Counted from the stretch's first letter, positions 17,301-25,128 are shown. The stretch is DNA of 64,000 nucleotides from ZLKRG08 sp046048895 (GCA_046048895.1 JBJOFF010000001.1:100505-164504); one strand, 5' to 3'. Notes: a model not told the origin generated them from the sequence alone. Translations and numbers: made by a program.

Positions 17301-17374
17301 ATAAGAATTGCCAGTTCTGTAGCGTTGCTAGCTCCTGCCCAATTCAGATTGAAGGTCGTGGTTTATATGAATAA
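14315..17374 (+). CDS. adnA: AdnA-like UvrD/Rep-type helicase with C-terminal RecB-family nuclease
   Basis: A 1019-residue helicase-nuclease. The Walker A GGPGSGKT is at 44-51 and Walker B with VDEFQES near 240. The C-terminal third is a RecB/AddB-type nuclease with VVDFKTGK near residue 910. A four-Cys iron-sulfur staple is visible: Cys791 (DECQLRW) and Cys999, Cys1002, Cys1008 (CQFCSVASSC). It is followed by a second helicase-nuclease, then NudC and UvrD2, the order seen in mycobacteria for adnA-adnB, which resects double-strand ends for recombination. The start is uncertain: TTG 14315 is used, but GTG 14327 is also possible. The AdnA name rests mainly on gene order. Confidence 0.82.
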   Translation: MNRGVLKRRPISGKFAKKFEDGFQFSAAQSIAIAHRNKPLIISGGPGSGKTSVLIQAAISRIKEGQDPNSILFLTFGRERASEIRDEIALQTSETMLEPLARTFHALAYSILKAEGHNPLLLSGPEQEGWIRQLVDGVPWPAELQPALHTRGFIRELRDLILRATERGWTPDDLYSNGVKYKEEFWVAASAFWKSYIGTLILVDADHGEPKERLDSAQLVWRAANVTRSVFRNQFKTILVDEFQESDKAQRALLQNIATDDLVIAVDPYSTVGRFRGADPDGLAQALAIYSSKGESIHLNENFRASSAVHLFLEKVAGEFPKAPEIQSSRGEIAGSVVAECFIDGANEASFIADKLQRAHLQEGLPWSQMAVIFRSPAQSGAVRSALMRYGIPVAGELQVLSENASIAPFLLMAEVAIHGKIDLITAETLLTCEFGGADSISFRRMRRELVTKYSSVTGLSGSELICKAITDGEYEIPSGQALVRLHELFVAAERVAKKKSSQPEDLLWAIWSNAKTSDNELLSEAWRNRALKGGVRGANADRDLDAMLQLFESARRFGQRFKYANLADFFKDIRKSEIAGDVITAKGQRPDVVELLTPFSAKGRQWKLVVVAGVQEGIWPNLRIRGSLLGSERLAERDRNPDLAAIELELVAKAAVSVDELRLFYAAISRASQDLIITAVDREEDQPSNYFDLAYEFCNPEAPIEAKRIISKADNLLSAAHVVSKLRAELIKSGSKSAAANLKALAMAGINGADPNVWYGIKAISSDAPAIPEDVDVRISPSGVEKFDECQLRWFLETHGGQDGNTTAQLIGTVIHKFAELAESGETNLDSQIELLTANWKLVDPETGWISRTSMGRAVLMLKRFYKYRESMAGKREFKESEASYKFNIGRAYISCKIDRIETTLDGKLYVVDFKTGKHALSVDEAKTDAQMQIYQYAVSNDGAEVAGASLVYLDHDLKGNKTRDQQPIDRTVVAERIEKTAVLMGGKRYLAVKNKNCQFCSVASSCPIQIEGRGLYE

Positions 17375-20300
17375 ACCAATCACGGCTCTGGATATCGCCA
17401 AAGTAACCAAGAAAGTTCCGACTGCGGAACAGATTGAAATTATCGAATCAGCGCTGCAACCTGCAGTAGTTATTGCCGGAGCAGGTTCTGGAAAGACCGA
17501 GACTATGGCCACGCGCGTGCTCTGGTTGGTCGCAAATGGATATGCAAAACCAGAAGAGATTTTGGGACTTACCTTCACTCGTAAAGCGGCGGCTGAGTTA
17601 AAGAAGCGTATCAAAGACCGATTAAAGCAACTTCGCAAAGAGGGGCTAATTGATCCAACCCTCTCCATCGAAGTTCCGGTAATGACTTATCACTCTTACG
17701 CCGGAAATATTTTGCGTGAATATGGATTGCGGTTAGGAATAGATACCGATTCCGATTTAATCGGAGAGGCTGTGGTCTGGCAACAAGCCGCTAGAGTCTT
17801 GCGCACTTGGGATGATCCAGAATTTGAATACGAGGGCGCTTTTAAAACTTTGGTAAGTGATTTACTTGGTTTAACAAAGAGCGCCATGGAACATGGCGCT
17901 ACTGAAGCACAGATTATTGCGGAAACTAACAAGGTATTAGAGCGCATCTCAGAAATTCCATCAGATAAAGATGTCGATAAAGTTAGATTAGTTCTAAAGC
18001 AGCGCATCAAATTACTTGAGATTTCGCAAAGATTAAGAGAAGAGCGAATTGCTAGCGGACAACTATCCTTCGATGATCAAATGTTCTACGCGGCAAAGAT
18101 TGCGCAGGAAATTGAAAAAGTTGGAGAATTAGAGAGAGCCAAGTACAAAGTGGTACTCCTTGATGAGTATCAAGATACCTCCCAATCTCAAGTAAGAATG
18201 TTGAGCGCTTTATTTAAAGCGGGACATCCAGTGATGGCAGTCGGAGATCCTTATCAAGCTATTTATGGCTGGCGCGGTGCAGCTATCGGCACTATTAAGG
18301 ATTTCCCTAACAGTTTTGCAATCAATGGCGATTCCAAAAAAGTGGCGGAATATAAGCTCTCTACGACCTTCCGTAACGATAAAGCAATTCTGGGGCTAGC
18401 CAATCAAGTGGGCCAAGTGGTCGGTAAGCAGATTCGATTAACTGTAAAAGAGTTGCAACCGCGCACAGATGCTGGACCCGGTTTAGTAATGAGAGATATC
18501 TATGAGAATGTCGAACTCGAAGCAGCAGGAATCGCAGAACGAATTTCAAAGCTGTGGGAGCAGAAGGGCAAAGATGAAACTTTTGCAGTGCTGGTCCGCA
18601 ATCGCAAACAGATTGTAGATATCGAAAAAGCGCTACGCGCTCATGAGCTTCCAGTAGAGGTTTTAGGTATCGGCGGCTTACTGCAAGTTCCAGAAGTTAC
18701 CGATGTATTTACATTACTAAAGGTAATTGTGGATGCTGAGGCAGGTTCTGCATTGATGCGCCACTTAACCAGCCCACGTTTAGCAATTGGGGTTCAGGAT
18801 ATTGCGGCGCTTGGTCGTTATAAGCGTAAACGTGATAATCAATCTGGTAGTGATACCGATTTAATTTCCGCGATGGCAACCGAGGTATTAGAGACTGCAG
18901 AAGCTGACGATAGCGCTGCTGGATCTTTAATTGAAGCTCTAGATGAAATCGAAAGCGCGGATCGCAAGGAGTTCTCTGAGATTGGTTTTAAGAGATTACT
19001 TGAATTCTCTAAAGATTTACGACGATTACGAAATCGCGCAAATGGATCTTTGGCAGATTTAATTTATGAAATTGAAGAGTACTTGGGACTTACTGTAGAA
19101 CTTTTAGTACGCGATGGTGGTTCAAATGGTCGCCGCCACTTAGATCGCTTCAATGAAGAGGCTAATAAATTTTCTTCTAGCAACGGGTCAATTATTGAAT
19201 TTGTGCGTTGGCTAGATGCAACTATTGATCACGAACGTGGATTGGAATCCGGCGCTCCTGAAGTTCATAGTGATGTCATTCAATTATTGACAATTCATAT
19301 GTCCAAAGGCGCCGAATGGGATCATGTCTTTATCCCTGGAATCGTTGAAAAACAGTTCCCAAAAGCCTATCCGCAGAGCACCATCTCCTGGCTTCATAAT
19401 GAGGCCGAAATTCCATTTGCGCTTCGCGGTGATGCCTCAGAATTTCCAGAGTTGGATCTATCCGCACTCGGAGATGCAAAAAGTGCAGCTGCAGAGTTTA
19501 AAGATTTCAAAGATCGATGCGTGGCCTTTCGTCGACAAGAGGAGTGGCGCTTGGCATATGTAGCGGTAACCAGAGCCAAGAAGACTTTGCACTGCACCAT
19601 GGCTTATTGGGATACCCGCACCAATATTGATGAAGCAAGCGATGTATTTAAATTGATCTGCGATTTTCTACAGGTAGATAGCGATCTGGAATCTGATCAA
19701 AAACCACCAACCAACCCATTACTAGAACGTGAAATTTCGGAGAGTTGGCCGATTCCAAATGCTAGATTAGATAAATTACGTAAAGCAGCGGCAATATACG
19801 AAGCAACCGCTCCTGAGAGTTCTGATAACAATGTTGCACTTTTGATCAAACAGATTGAAGATCGTCGAAGCGGCACAGATATTTATCTACCACCAAGACT
19901 TTCGGTCTCTACTTTGATAGCGCTCAAAGAGAATCCGGAAGCCTTGGCCAGCGCCATTCGTAGACCAATGCCATTCTTGCAAGATCAATTTGCGCGTCGA
20001 GGTACCGATTTCCATAATTGGGTTGAACAACATCTCAAATGCGAAACGCTATTTGATGACGAAGATTTGGATTACTTTGATCGAATCGAAGAAGATGGCA
20101 AGTTAGAAGAGTTAAAGAGTAAATGGCTAACATCAGAGTGGTCCAAGAAAGTTCCACATCGACTTGAAGTGCCATTTGAAACTGTTCTTGCAGGGGTCTT
20201 GATTCGTGGTCGTATCGATGCGGTTTATAAGACAGAGAATGGTTATGAAGTGGTTGATTGGAAGACTGGATCTAAGAAATTAAGCCAAGCTGCAGCTATC

Positions 20301-20456
20301 CAATTAGCAATGTATAGATTGGCTTGGGCCAAAATTGCAGGAGTTCCAGTCGAAACTGTAAGCGCGGCTTTCCATTATGTGCCGAACGGCCAGGATGACC
20401 GCCGTAGCGATCTGCTCACAGAAGCGGAGTTAGTGGCGCTGCTCGAAAAGCACTAA
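17367..20456 (+). CDS. adnB: AdnB-like UvrD-type helicase with C-terminal RecB-family nuclease
   Basis: A 1029-residue protein beginning at ATG 17367, overlapping the stop of the preceding gene by eight bases. Landmarks: Walker A GAGSGKTE (38-45), the LTFTRKAA motif near 75, VLLDEYQDTSQSQ near 265, GDPYQAIYGWRGA near 295, LTIHMSKGAEWDHVF in motor domain 2 and AVTRAKKTLH. The nuclease core shows VVDWKTGSK near residue 960. It lacks the terminal Cys cluster seen in its partner. As the second subunit of an AdnAB-type heterodimer it should drive translocation along broken DNA ends. The tight overlap suggests coupled synthesis of both subunits. Confidence 0.85.
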   Translation: MNKPITALDIAKVTKKVPTAEQIEIIESALQPAVVIAGAGSGKTETMATRVLWLVANGYAKPEEILGLTFTRKAAAELKKRIKDRLKQLRKEGLIDPTLSIEVPVMTYHSYAGNILREYGLRLGIDTDSDLIGEAVVWQQAARVLRTWDDPEFEYEGAFKTLVSDLLGLTKSAMEHGATEAQIIAETNKVLERISEIPSDKDVDKVRLVLKQRIKLLEISQRLREERIASGQLSFDDQMFYAAKIAQEIEKVGELERAKYKVVLLDEYQDTSQSQVRMLSALFKAGHPVMAVGDPYQAIYGWRGAAIGTIKDFPNSFAINGDSKKVAEYKLSTTFRNDKAILGLANQVGQVVGKQIRLTVKELQPRTDAGPGLVMRDIYENVELEAAGIAERISKLWEQKGKDETFAVLVRNRKQIVDIEKALRAHELPVEVLGIGGLLQVPEVTDVFTLLKVIVDAEAGSALMRHLTSPRLAIGVQDIAALGRYKRKRDNQSGSDTDLISAMATEVLETAEADDSAAGSLIEALDEIESADRKEFSEIGFKRLLEFSKDLRRLRNRANGSLADLIYEIEEYLGLTVELLVRDGGSNGRRHLDRFNEEANKFSSSNGSIIEFVRWLDATIDHERGLESGAPEVHSDVIQLLTIHMSKGAEWDHVFIPGIVEKQFPKAYPQSTISWLHNEAEIPFALRGDASEFPELDLSALGDAKSAAAEFKDFKDRCVAFRRQEEWRLAYVAVTRAKKTLHCTMAYWDTRTNIDEASDVFKLICDFLQVDSDLESDQKPPTNPLLEREISESWPIPNARLDKLRKAAAIYEATAPESSDNNVALLIKQIEDRRSGTDIYLPPRLSVSTLIALKENPEALASAIRRPMPFLQDQFARRGTDFHNWVEQHLKCETLFDDEDLDYFDRIEEDGKLEELKSKWLTSEWSKKVPHRLEVPFETVLAGVLIRGRIDAVYKTENGYEVVDWKTGSKKLSQAAAIQLAMYRLAWAKIAGVPVETVSAAFHYVPNGQDDRRSDLLTEAELVALLEKH

Positions 20457-20469
20457 TCTCGCGTCTGAT

Positions 20470-21273
20470 ATGAACCGCGGAGATAGAGCAGAGGCCCATA
20501 AATACTGGGCGCAAGCCAAGATTATTCAGATTTGGCGCGGCCACTTCTACGCCGAAGATGCCCACTTTGCTTATCAAGGCGCTGATGCTTTCGCCGCAGT
20601 CAATCCTGCTAACCGAATTTACATCGGAGAAGTTAGTGGTCAACATTATTTTGCAGTCAATCAAGAACTTTCAGATGGTCCAACGCTTCGGGATTTTGCC
20701 GGCCAATTAGATGAGGCTGAATTAGAGATTGCCGTAACTGCACTGGCTTTAATTAATTGGCATGAAACTCATCAAAGCTGTTCCCGATGTGGTGCCGAGA
20801 CCGAAATTATTGAAAATGGTTGGGTTCGTCAGTGTCCGGCAGATCAAACACACCATTTCCCAAGAACAGATCCAGCAATTATCGTCGCAGTACAAGATCG
20901 CAATGGACGTTTATGTTTAGGTCGACAAGCAGTATGGGTGGAAGGTCGATTCTCAAACTTTGCAGGATTTGTAGAACCTGGTGAATCACTTGAAGCTGCG
21001 GTAGCGCGTGAGGTAAAAGAGGAGACCGGCTTACAGGTTTCAGATATTAAATATCTATTCTCACAACCATGGCCATTTCCAAATTCGATTATGTTGGCCT
21101 TTGAAGCATTTACAGATAATCCAGAGTTTGCAAAACCAGATGGAGAAGAGATTGTTGATCTAAAGTGGTTTTCTAAAGAAGAATTACTAGCTGCTTCGGC
21201 AGATGGCTCTTTAAATTTACCGCCACATACAACTGTCTCGAGAAGAATGATTGAGCGTTGGTTAAATGGCTAA
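20470..21273 (+). CDS. nudC: NAD(+) diphosphatase / NAD-decapping Nudix hydrolase
   Basis: A 267-residue NudC. A zinc site with CSRCG and a later RQC (about 98-122) is followed by the HHFPRTDPAII segment and the Nudix box, GFVEPGESLEAAVAREV then KEETG (about 162-183), with the metal-binding EExxE arrangement intact. The family hydrolyses NAD(H) and removes NAD caps from RNA. The gene follows adnB by 13 bases and overlaps uvrD2 by eight, as in mycobacteria where nudC precedes uvrD2. The zinc site appears incomplete: three Cys are clear, the fourth ligand is not. Confidence 0.9.
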   Translation: MNRGDRAEAHKYWAQAKIIQIWRGHFYAEDAHFAYQGADAFAAVNPANRIYIGEVSGQHYFAVNQELSDGPTLRDFAGQLDEAELEIAVTALALINWHETHQSCSRCGAETEIIENGWVRQCPADQTHHFPRTDPAIIVAVQDRNGRLCLGRQAVWVEGRFSNFAGFVEPGESLEAAVAREVKEETGLQVSDIKYLFSQPWPFPNSIMLAFEAFTDNPEFAKPDGEEIVDLKWFSKEELLAASADGSLNLPPHTTVSRRMIERWLNG

Positions 21274-22894
21274 CGCTGATGAAATTTTGGCAGCGCTAGA
21301 TTACGAACAACGTAAAGTTGCACTTGCTACGCGTGGACCAGTTTGCGTAATTGCAGGCGCCGGAACTGGTAAAACTCGCGCGATTACTCATCGAATCGCT
21401 TATGCATCCGCTATAGGAGTGATGGATCCGCAACGCGTTATGGCGATTACTTTTACCGCGCGAGCTGCAGGAGAGATGCGCACCAGATTGCGTTTGCTAG
21501 GTTTTCCAGGGGTAAATGCCCGCACTATCCACTCCGCTGCGCTTAAGCAGTTACTGTATTTTTGGCCATCAGTCTTTGGCGGGCAGAGCCCCGAACTATT
21601 AACTTCAAAAACCCCATTTATCGGCAGTAGCGTGGAGCGAGCGGGCATTAAATTGCCAGTTAATAGCCGAGATGCGCTGCGCGATATTGCGACTGAAATT
21701 GAATGGGCAAAAGTAAATCAAATCGCACCTGAAGATTATTTGGTGACACAACGTCAAGTGCGTGCCAAAGTTAGCGCCGAAGAGATAGCCAAAATTTACG
21801 AAGCATATGAATCATTAAAGAAACAAGAACGAACTTTGGATTTCGAAGATTTACTTCTATTAACCACAGCCATGATCGAGAATGAACCGCAGGTGCGCGA
21901 GAAAATTCATGATCAATATAGATATTTCACGGTCGATGAGTATCAAGATATCTCTCCGATACAACAGAGATTAATTGATGCTTGGCTAGGCAAACGAGAT
22001 GATATTTGTGTGGTTGGAGATCCGGCGCAAACTATTTACTCATTTGCGGGCGCTAGTCCGAGCTATTTGCTTGGATTTACAAATCGTTATCCAGAAGCTG
22101 AAGTAATCCGATTATCTACTGGTTATCGTTCAACTCCAGAAATTCTCTTCACCGCAAATGCGCTACTTAGAAGCAATCGAATGGGCCATGAACTAGCGCC
22201 GGTAAATGAACATGGCGCACAACCAGTTTTAACTGAGTACAACACCGATGGCCAAGAGGCAGTAGGGGTAACTAATCAAATAACCGATTTAATCAGCCAA
22301 GGAGAGCGGCCAGAAAATATTGCCGTATTGGCCCGTACCAATGCGCAATTACTTACAATTCAGAGATCATTTAAAGAAGCTGGCCTGCCATACCAAATTC
22401 GAACCAACGATAGATTCTTTGATCGCGCAGAGATTCGCGAATTTATTCGCGATATTCGCCAAGCTTCCGTGATTCCAAATCCTGATGTTAATTGGGTAGA
22501 TGAGTTGCGCGGATTAGCGCAGCCATATTTATCGGGCGATGCCATGGATGGTATTGGGGCGCTGATTCATTTAGCCCGAGAATTAGATGGGGATGATAAA
22601 TTTCAACCGAAATCACTCCGTAATTTCCTCGGTGAAATCGAAGATCGCGCGCAACAGAATAATCCGCCGCAGATGCCAGTTACTACTTTGGCCACGCTAC
22701 ATGCGGCGAAGGGATTGGAGTGGGAGCGAGTCTTCTTAATTGGTATTGTTGAGGGCTATCTGCCTTATCCGGATGCTCCCGAAGCTGAGGAGTTGCGCTT
22801 GTTCTATGTGGGAATCACCCGCGCCAAAGCTCATCTTCATTTAAGCCATGGCGGAGTAGCAAGCCCATTTTTGCGCTCTATCACTAATAGTTGA
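21266..22894 (+). CDS. uvrD2: UvrD2-like superfamily 1 DNA helicase without HRDC domain
   Basis: A 542-residue UvrD/PcrA-type 3'-5' helicase. Motifs: GAGTGKTRAITHR near 32-44 (Walker A), ITFTARAAGEM, TVDEYQDISPIQ (Walker B), GDPAQTIYSFAGA, LSTGYRST, TLHAAKGLEWERV and RLFYVGITRAKAHL. The position between nudC and whiB7 matches mycobacterial uvrD2. Mycobacterial UvrD2 is about 700 residues and ends in an HRDC domain and a Cys motif; this protein stops soon after motif VI, so that tail is absent. The frame is clean, so this looks like a naturally short form rather than a frameshift. Confidence 0.87.
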   Translation: MANADEILAALDYEQRKVALATRGPVCVIAGAGTGKTRAITHRIAYASAIGVMDPQRVMAITFTARAAGEMRTRLRLLGFPGVNARTIHSAALKQLLYFWPSVFGGQSPELLTSKTPFIGSSVERAGIKLPVNSRDALRDIATEIEWAKVNQIAPEDYLVTQRQVRAKVSAEEIAKIYEAYESLKKQERTLDFEDLLLLTTAMIENEPQVREKIHDQYRYFTVDEYQDISPIQQRLIDAWLGKRDDICVVGDPAQTIYSFAGASPSYLLGFTNRYPEAEVIRLSTGYRSTPEILFTANALLRSNRMGHELAPVNEHGAQPVLTEYNTDGQEAVGVTNQITDLISQGERPENIAVLARTNAQLLTIQRSFKEAGLPYQIRTNDRFFDRAEIREFIRDIRQASVIPNPDVNWVDELRGLAQPYLSGDAMDGIGALIHLARELDGDDKFQPKSLRNFLGEIEDRAQQNNPPQMPVTTLATLHAAKGLEWERVFLIGIVEGYLPYPDAPEAEELRLFYVGITRAKAHLHLSHGGVASPFLRSITNS

Positions 22895-22897
22895 AAG

Positions 22898-22930
22898 CTA
22901 ACTAATAGCCAACAAATAGCCAACAAATAG
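22898..22930 (+). repeat. Three 11-bp direct repeats upstream of the whiB7 promoter
   Basis: CTAACTAATAG (22898-22908) and two exact copies of CCAACAAATAG (22909-22919, 22920-22930) are head to tail. The 11-base unit is close to one DNA turn, so the same face is presented three times. They lie about 28 bases upstream of the -35. They could be binding sites or slippage products. Confidence 0.55.
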
Positions 22931-22944
22931 CCCATTGGACCTAG

Positions 22945-22987
22945 TAATTTAATTAAGTTGCACCAATCGCAATCGATGCCTTACCCT
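22945..22987 (+). promoter_or_regulatory. Candidate whiB7 promoter with AT-rich WhiB7-type element
   Basis: TTGCAC (22958-22963) and TACCCT (22982-22987, a TAnnnT -10) are 18 bases apart. Directly upstream of the -35 is an AT-only block, TAATTTAATTAA (22945-22956). WhiB7 is known to activate its own promoter through its AT-hook at AT-rich DNA next to the -35, and this layout matches. The transcript would begin about 30-35 bases before the upstream ORF. Confidence 0.6.
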
Positions 22988-23028
22988 TTTCCCTCAGCAC
23001 TAACTCATCAAATTTTGGTGAGGATTAA

Positions 23029-23178
23029 ATGGAAGGCGTGGCGATGTCAATCAATTCAATGACATTTGCTTCATTAAACGCGCCTTCATTTACTGCTAAT
23101 TATCCAACAGCCACCAATTGGTTTACCAAGCGTGCCTATGCACATTTTGGTATTGAGGCCACCGGTGTTAATGGTTAA
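23029..23178 (+). CDS. 49-codon upstream ORF (whiB7 leader peptide)
   Basis: Begins at ATG 23029 with GGTGAGG (23017-23023) five bases upstream; an alternative ATG is at 23044. The peptide is MEGVAMSINSM followed by a Ser/Thr/Ala/Asn-rich stretch, ending EATGVNG. It matches no protein family I know. Its codons 39-44 (23145-23160) can base-pair with the 5' arm and loop of the intrinsic terminator downstream. whiB7 leaders in mycobacteria and streptomycetes are known to carry an upstream ORF whose translation controls read-through, so it is most likely a sensing ORF rather than a working protein. Confidence 0.75.
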   Translation: MEGVAMSINSMTFASLNAPSFTANYPTATNWFTKRAYAHFGIEATGVNG

Positions 23179-23213
23179 TCCATAGCAACAGCCAATCGGC
23201 CTCAAATCCAAAA
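23145..23213 (+). promoter_or_regulatory. Antiterminator helix of the whiB7 attenuator
   Basis: Bases 23145-23160 (TTTTGGTATTGAGGCC) can pair with 23198-23213 (GGCCTCAAATCCAAAA): 14 of 16 positions match, with two mismatches in the centre. This occupies the whole 5' arm and loop of the terminator, so the two structures exclude each other. A short competing helix, TACCAA (23124-23129) with TTGGTA (23147-23152), could sequester the antiterminator strand. Confidence 0.75.
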
Positions 23214-23230
23214 GGATTTGAGGCTTTTTT
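23199..23230 (+). terminator. Attenuator terminator in the whiB7 leader
   Basis: GCCTCAAATCC (23199-23209) and GGATTTGAGGC (23214-23224) form a perfect 11-bp stem with an AAAA loop, followed by six T (23225-23230). It lies after the upstream ORF and 78 bases before whiB7, so by default it should stop transcription before the gene. Confidence 0.92.
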
Positions 23231-23308
23231 CATTTATAAAAGAAAATAAAAAAGTAAATACCAAGTAAGAGATAAAGCGAAACAGGTCGAGAGAGGTAGG
23301 TAGGGAAG

Positions 23309-23632
23309 ATGTCAGTCTTATTCGGAGAGCTACTGATTCCAGGTTGGAATGAGCAGTTAATTGGTTTAGCTGAGGTAACGGGTGAAGATTTGGCGCTGCC
23401 GTGTCACAACGCAGATGCAGAGCTCTTCTTCAGCGAGGACGATCAGATGGTCGCGGCGGCAAAGGCGCTTTGCGGCGGATGCCCAATGAAAGCGCAATGC
23501 TTAGCAGGCGCGCTATCACGCCAAGAACCATGTGGCGTTTGGGGTGGCGAACTTTTCAGCGAAGGTGAAGTAATTGAGCGCAAGCGTAAAGCTGGACGCC
23601 CAAGACTCATTGAAGAAGTCGTTGCTGCGTAA
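23309..23632 (+). CDS. whiB7: WhiB7-type iron-sulfur transcription factor
   Basis: A 107-residue Wbl protein. The [4Fe-4S] ligands are Cys32, Cys55, Cys58 and Cys64; the GVWGGE turn is at 76-81, and a fifth Cys (75) precedes it. The C-terminus holds an AT-hook core GRPR (96-99) inside a basic stretch, the feature that separates WhiB7 from other Wbl proteins. It should work with the sigma-A subunit at promoters with an AT-rich block upstream of the -35, switching on intrinsic antibiotic-resistance and stress genes. A long leader with an upstream ORF and terminator (22945-23230) and the location after uvrD2 both match known whiB7 loci. The start ATG 23309 follows AGGGAAG. Confidence 0.93.
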   Translation: MSVLFGELLIPGWNEQLIGLAEVTGEDLALPCHNADAELFFSEDDQMVAAAKALCGGCPMKAQCLAGALSRQEPCGVWGGELFSEGEVIERKRKAGRPRLIEEVVAA

Positions 23633-23637
23633 ATTGT

Positions 23638-25068
23638 TTAGATTAAGAAATTTGAGAACTGCCAAGGATCAGAGTCATACTCTTTTCCATTCCAGCCTTC
23701 AAAGAAATCTTTACGATTATCAATTGGTGTCCAATCCGCAGGTGCTGAATGGAAGCCGCCCCAATATTTCTCGGCATAAGCAAGTACTTCGCGCCATGGC
23801 ATTTCATCTGGCACCAAGAGACCCTTATCTGGGTTGCTAACCGCCCAGGCAACTGCTGCAAAAACAGCTGATGCCACCTGCACCGTTGTCGCAGATTGAT
23901 TTGGAATCAATTTACGTGAATCGTGAATTGAAAGTAATGAACCAGTCCACCAAGACTTATATGGGTGGCCCATTAGCAAGACGCCTAAGCGATCATTTCC
24001 ATCAATGATTTCATCATTCATGATTCGCTGATTTTCAGTTAAATCCCAATTGCGATGTTCTAACTCGCGAAGTGATGCAATTGCCGCATCTGTCGGGCAG
24101 TACGCATAATGAACAGTTGGACGATAGACAGCCTTATCACCATCCCAAACTGTTAAATGATCCGGAATTGTGAAAGCTTCACCATGACGAATTACCATTC
24201 CAGTAATTTCCATATCTGGAACCCATGAACGAACCCAAGTCTTTGCACCAGGTTGTGCAATTGCAATTTGATTCTTAGGACCTGATTGATGTTCGTAAGC
24301 AAGCGGTGGCAGCTTCTTTTCGTGGGTGCCCCAACCAAGCTCTGCTGGAGCCACGCCCTCTTCGTAAAGTCCCTCTACGGACCAAGTATTTACGAATTCA
24401 TTTAACAATTTGGGCTTATCTGAAACTTGAGTATCACGCTCGGAAATGTGAATCACTTTAACGGTGAGCGCTTGTGCAAGTTTTGCATAATCTTCTGCAG
24501 CGAGTGCAGATTTAATTGCATCTGTTGCAATGCCATCTTCAATAGTCTTATTGGCAATATCTACCAACGCTTTTTTAACTAAGTGTGAAACCAAACCAGG
24601 GTTAGCACCGTGTTCGACAATGGCAGTTGCACCGGTCTTGGTCCACTTTGATTTCATTTCGCGCATATGCATGTGGCGCACATAAAGAGTGCGATCTAGT
24701 GGATGTTTGTTATGGCCACCTTCATATGGATCCCACTGTTCAATCGAGGTGTTTAAATACATTACATCGTGATTGTGTGCCCAACCGATGATGGTGTTGG
24801 CATCAATATTCCAAGCAAGATCTAACAGGAAATCTCCTGCAGATAAATGAGAGCTTAAGAATGAATCTAAATTTTCTTTTGTGACTACATCTTGAATGTA
24901 AGTCGCGCCAGCATCAATTGCTGACTTTACGCGGGAGCGATTGTCTCGCTGATCCACAATCGTCATCTGTTTGGCATCTACTAAATGTTCTAATAGAAGT
25001 GGAATTACACATTGCGCAACTGAACCTGCGCCCAAAACAAGGATTCGACCTTGGAAGCGATCTGACAA
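23638..25068 (-). CDS. hss: Homospermidine synthase
   Basis: A 476-residue protein of the saccharopine dehydrogenase-like homospermidine synthase family, whose usual length is about 475. The N-terminal nucleotide fold reads ILVLGAGSVAQCV. Active-site stretches typical of the bacterial enzyme are present: EQWDPYEGG near 110, AIVEHGANPGLVSH near 148-161, and GVAPAELGWGTHEKKLP near 240. The enzyme uses NAD+ to join two putrescine units, or putrescine and spermidine, into homospermidine. It ends 5 bases from the convergent whiB7. No ornithine or arginine decarboxylase lies nearby, so putrescine is probably made elsewhere or imported. Confidence 0.88.
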   Translation of the reverse strand: MSDRFQGRILVLGAGSVAQCVIPLLLEHLVDAKQMTIVDQRDNRSRVKSAIDAGATYIQDVVTKENLDSFLSSHLSAGDFLLDLAWNIDANTIIGWAHNHDVMYLNTSIEQWDPYEGGHNKHPLDRTLYVRHMHMREMKSKWTKTGATAIVEHGANPGLVSHLVKKALVDIANKTIEDGIATDAIKSALAAEDYAKLAQALTVKVIHISERDTQVSDKPKLLNEFVNTWSVEGLYEEGVAPAELGWGTHEKKLPPLAYEHQSGPKNQIAIAQPGAKTWVRSWVPDMEITGMVIRHGEAFTIPDHLTVWDGDKAVYRPTVHYAYCPTDAAIASLRELEHRNWDLTENQRIMNDEIIDGNDRLGVLLMGHPYKSWWTGSLLSIHDSRKLIPNQSATTVQVASAVFAAVAWAVSNPDKGLLVPDEMPWREVLAYAEKYWGGFHSAPADWTPIDNRKDFFEGWNGKEYDSDPWQFSNFLI

Positions 25069-25128
25069 TTAACTACCCCCGGGATTTCTGCAAAGCGGTC
25101 TAGGAACTTTCGCCTTGCGGGGAGAATA

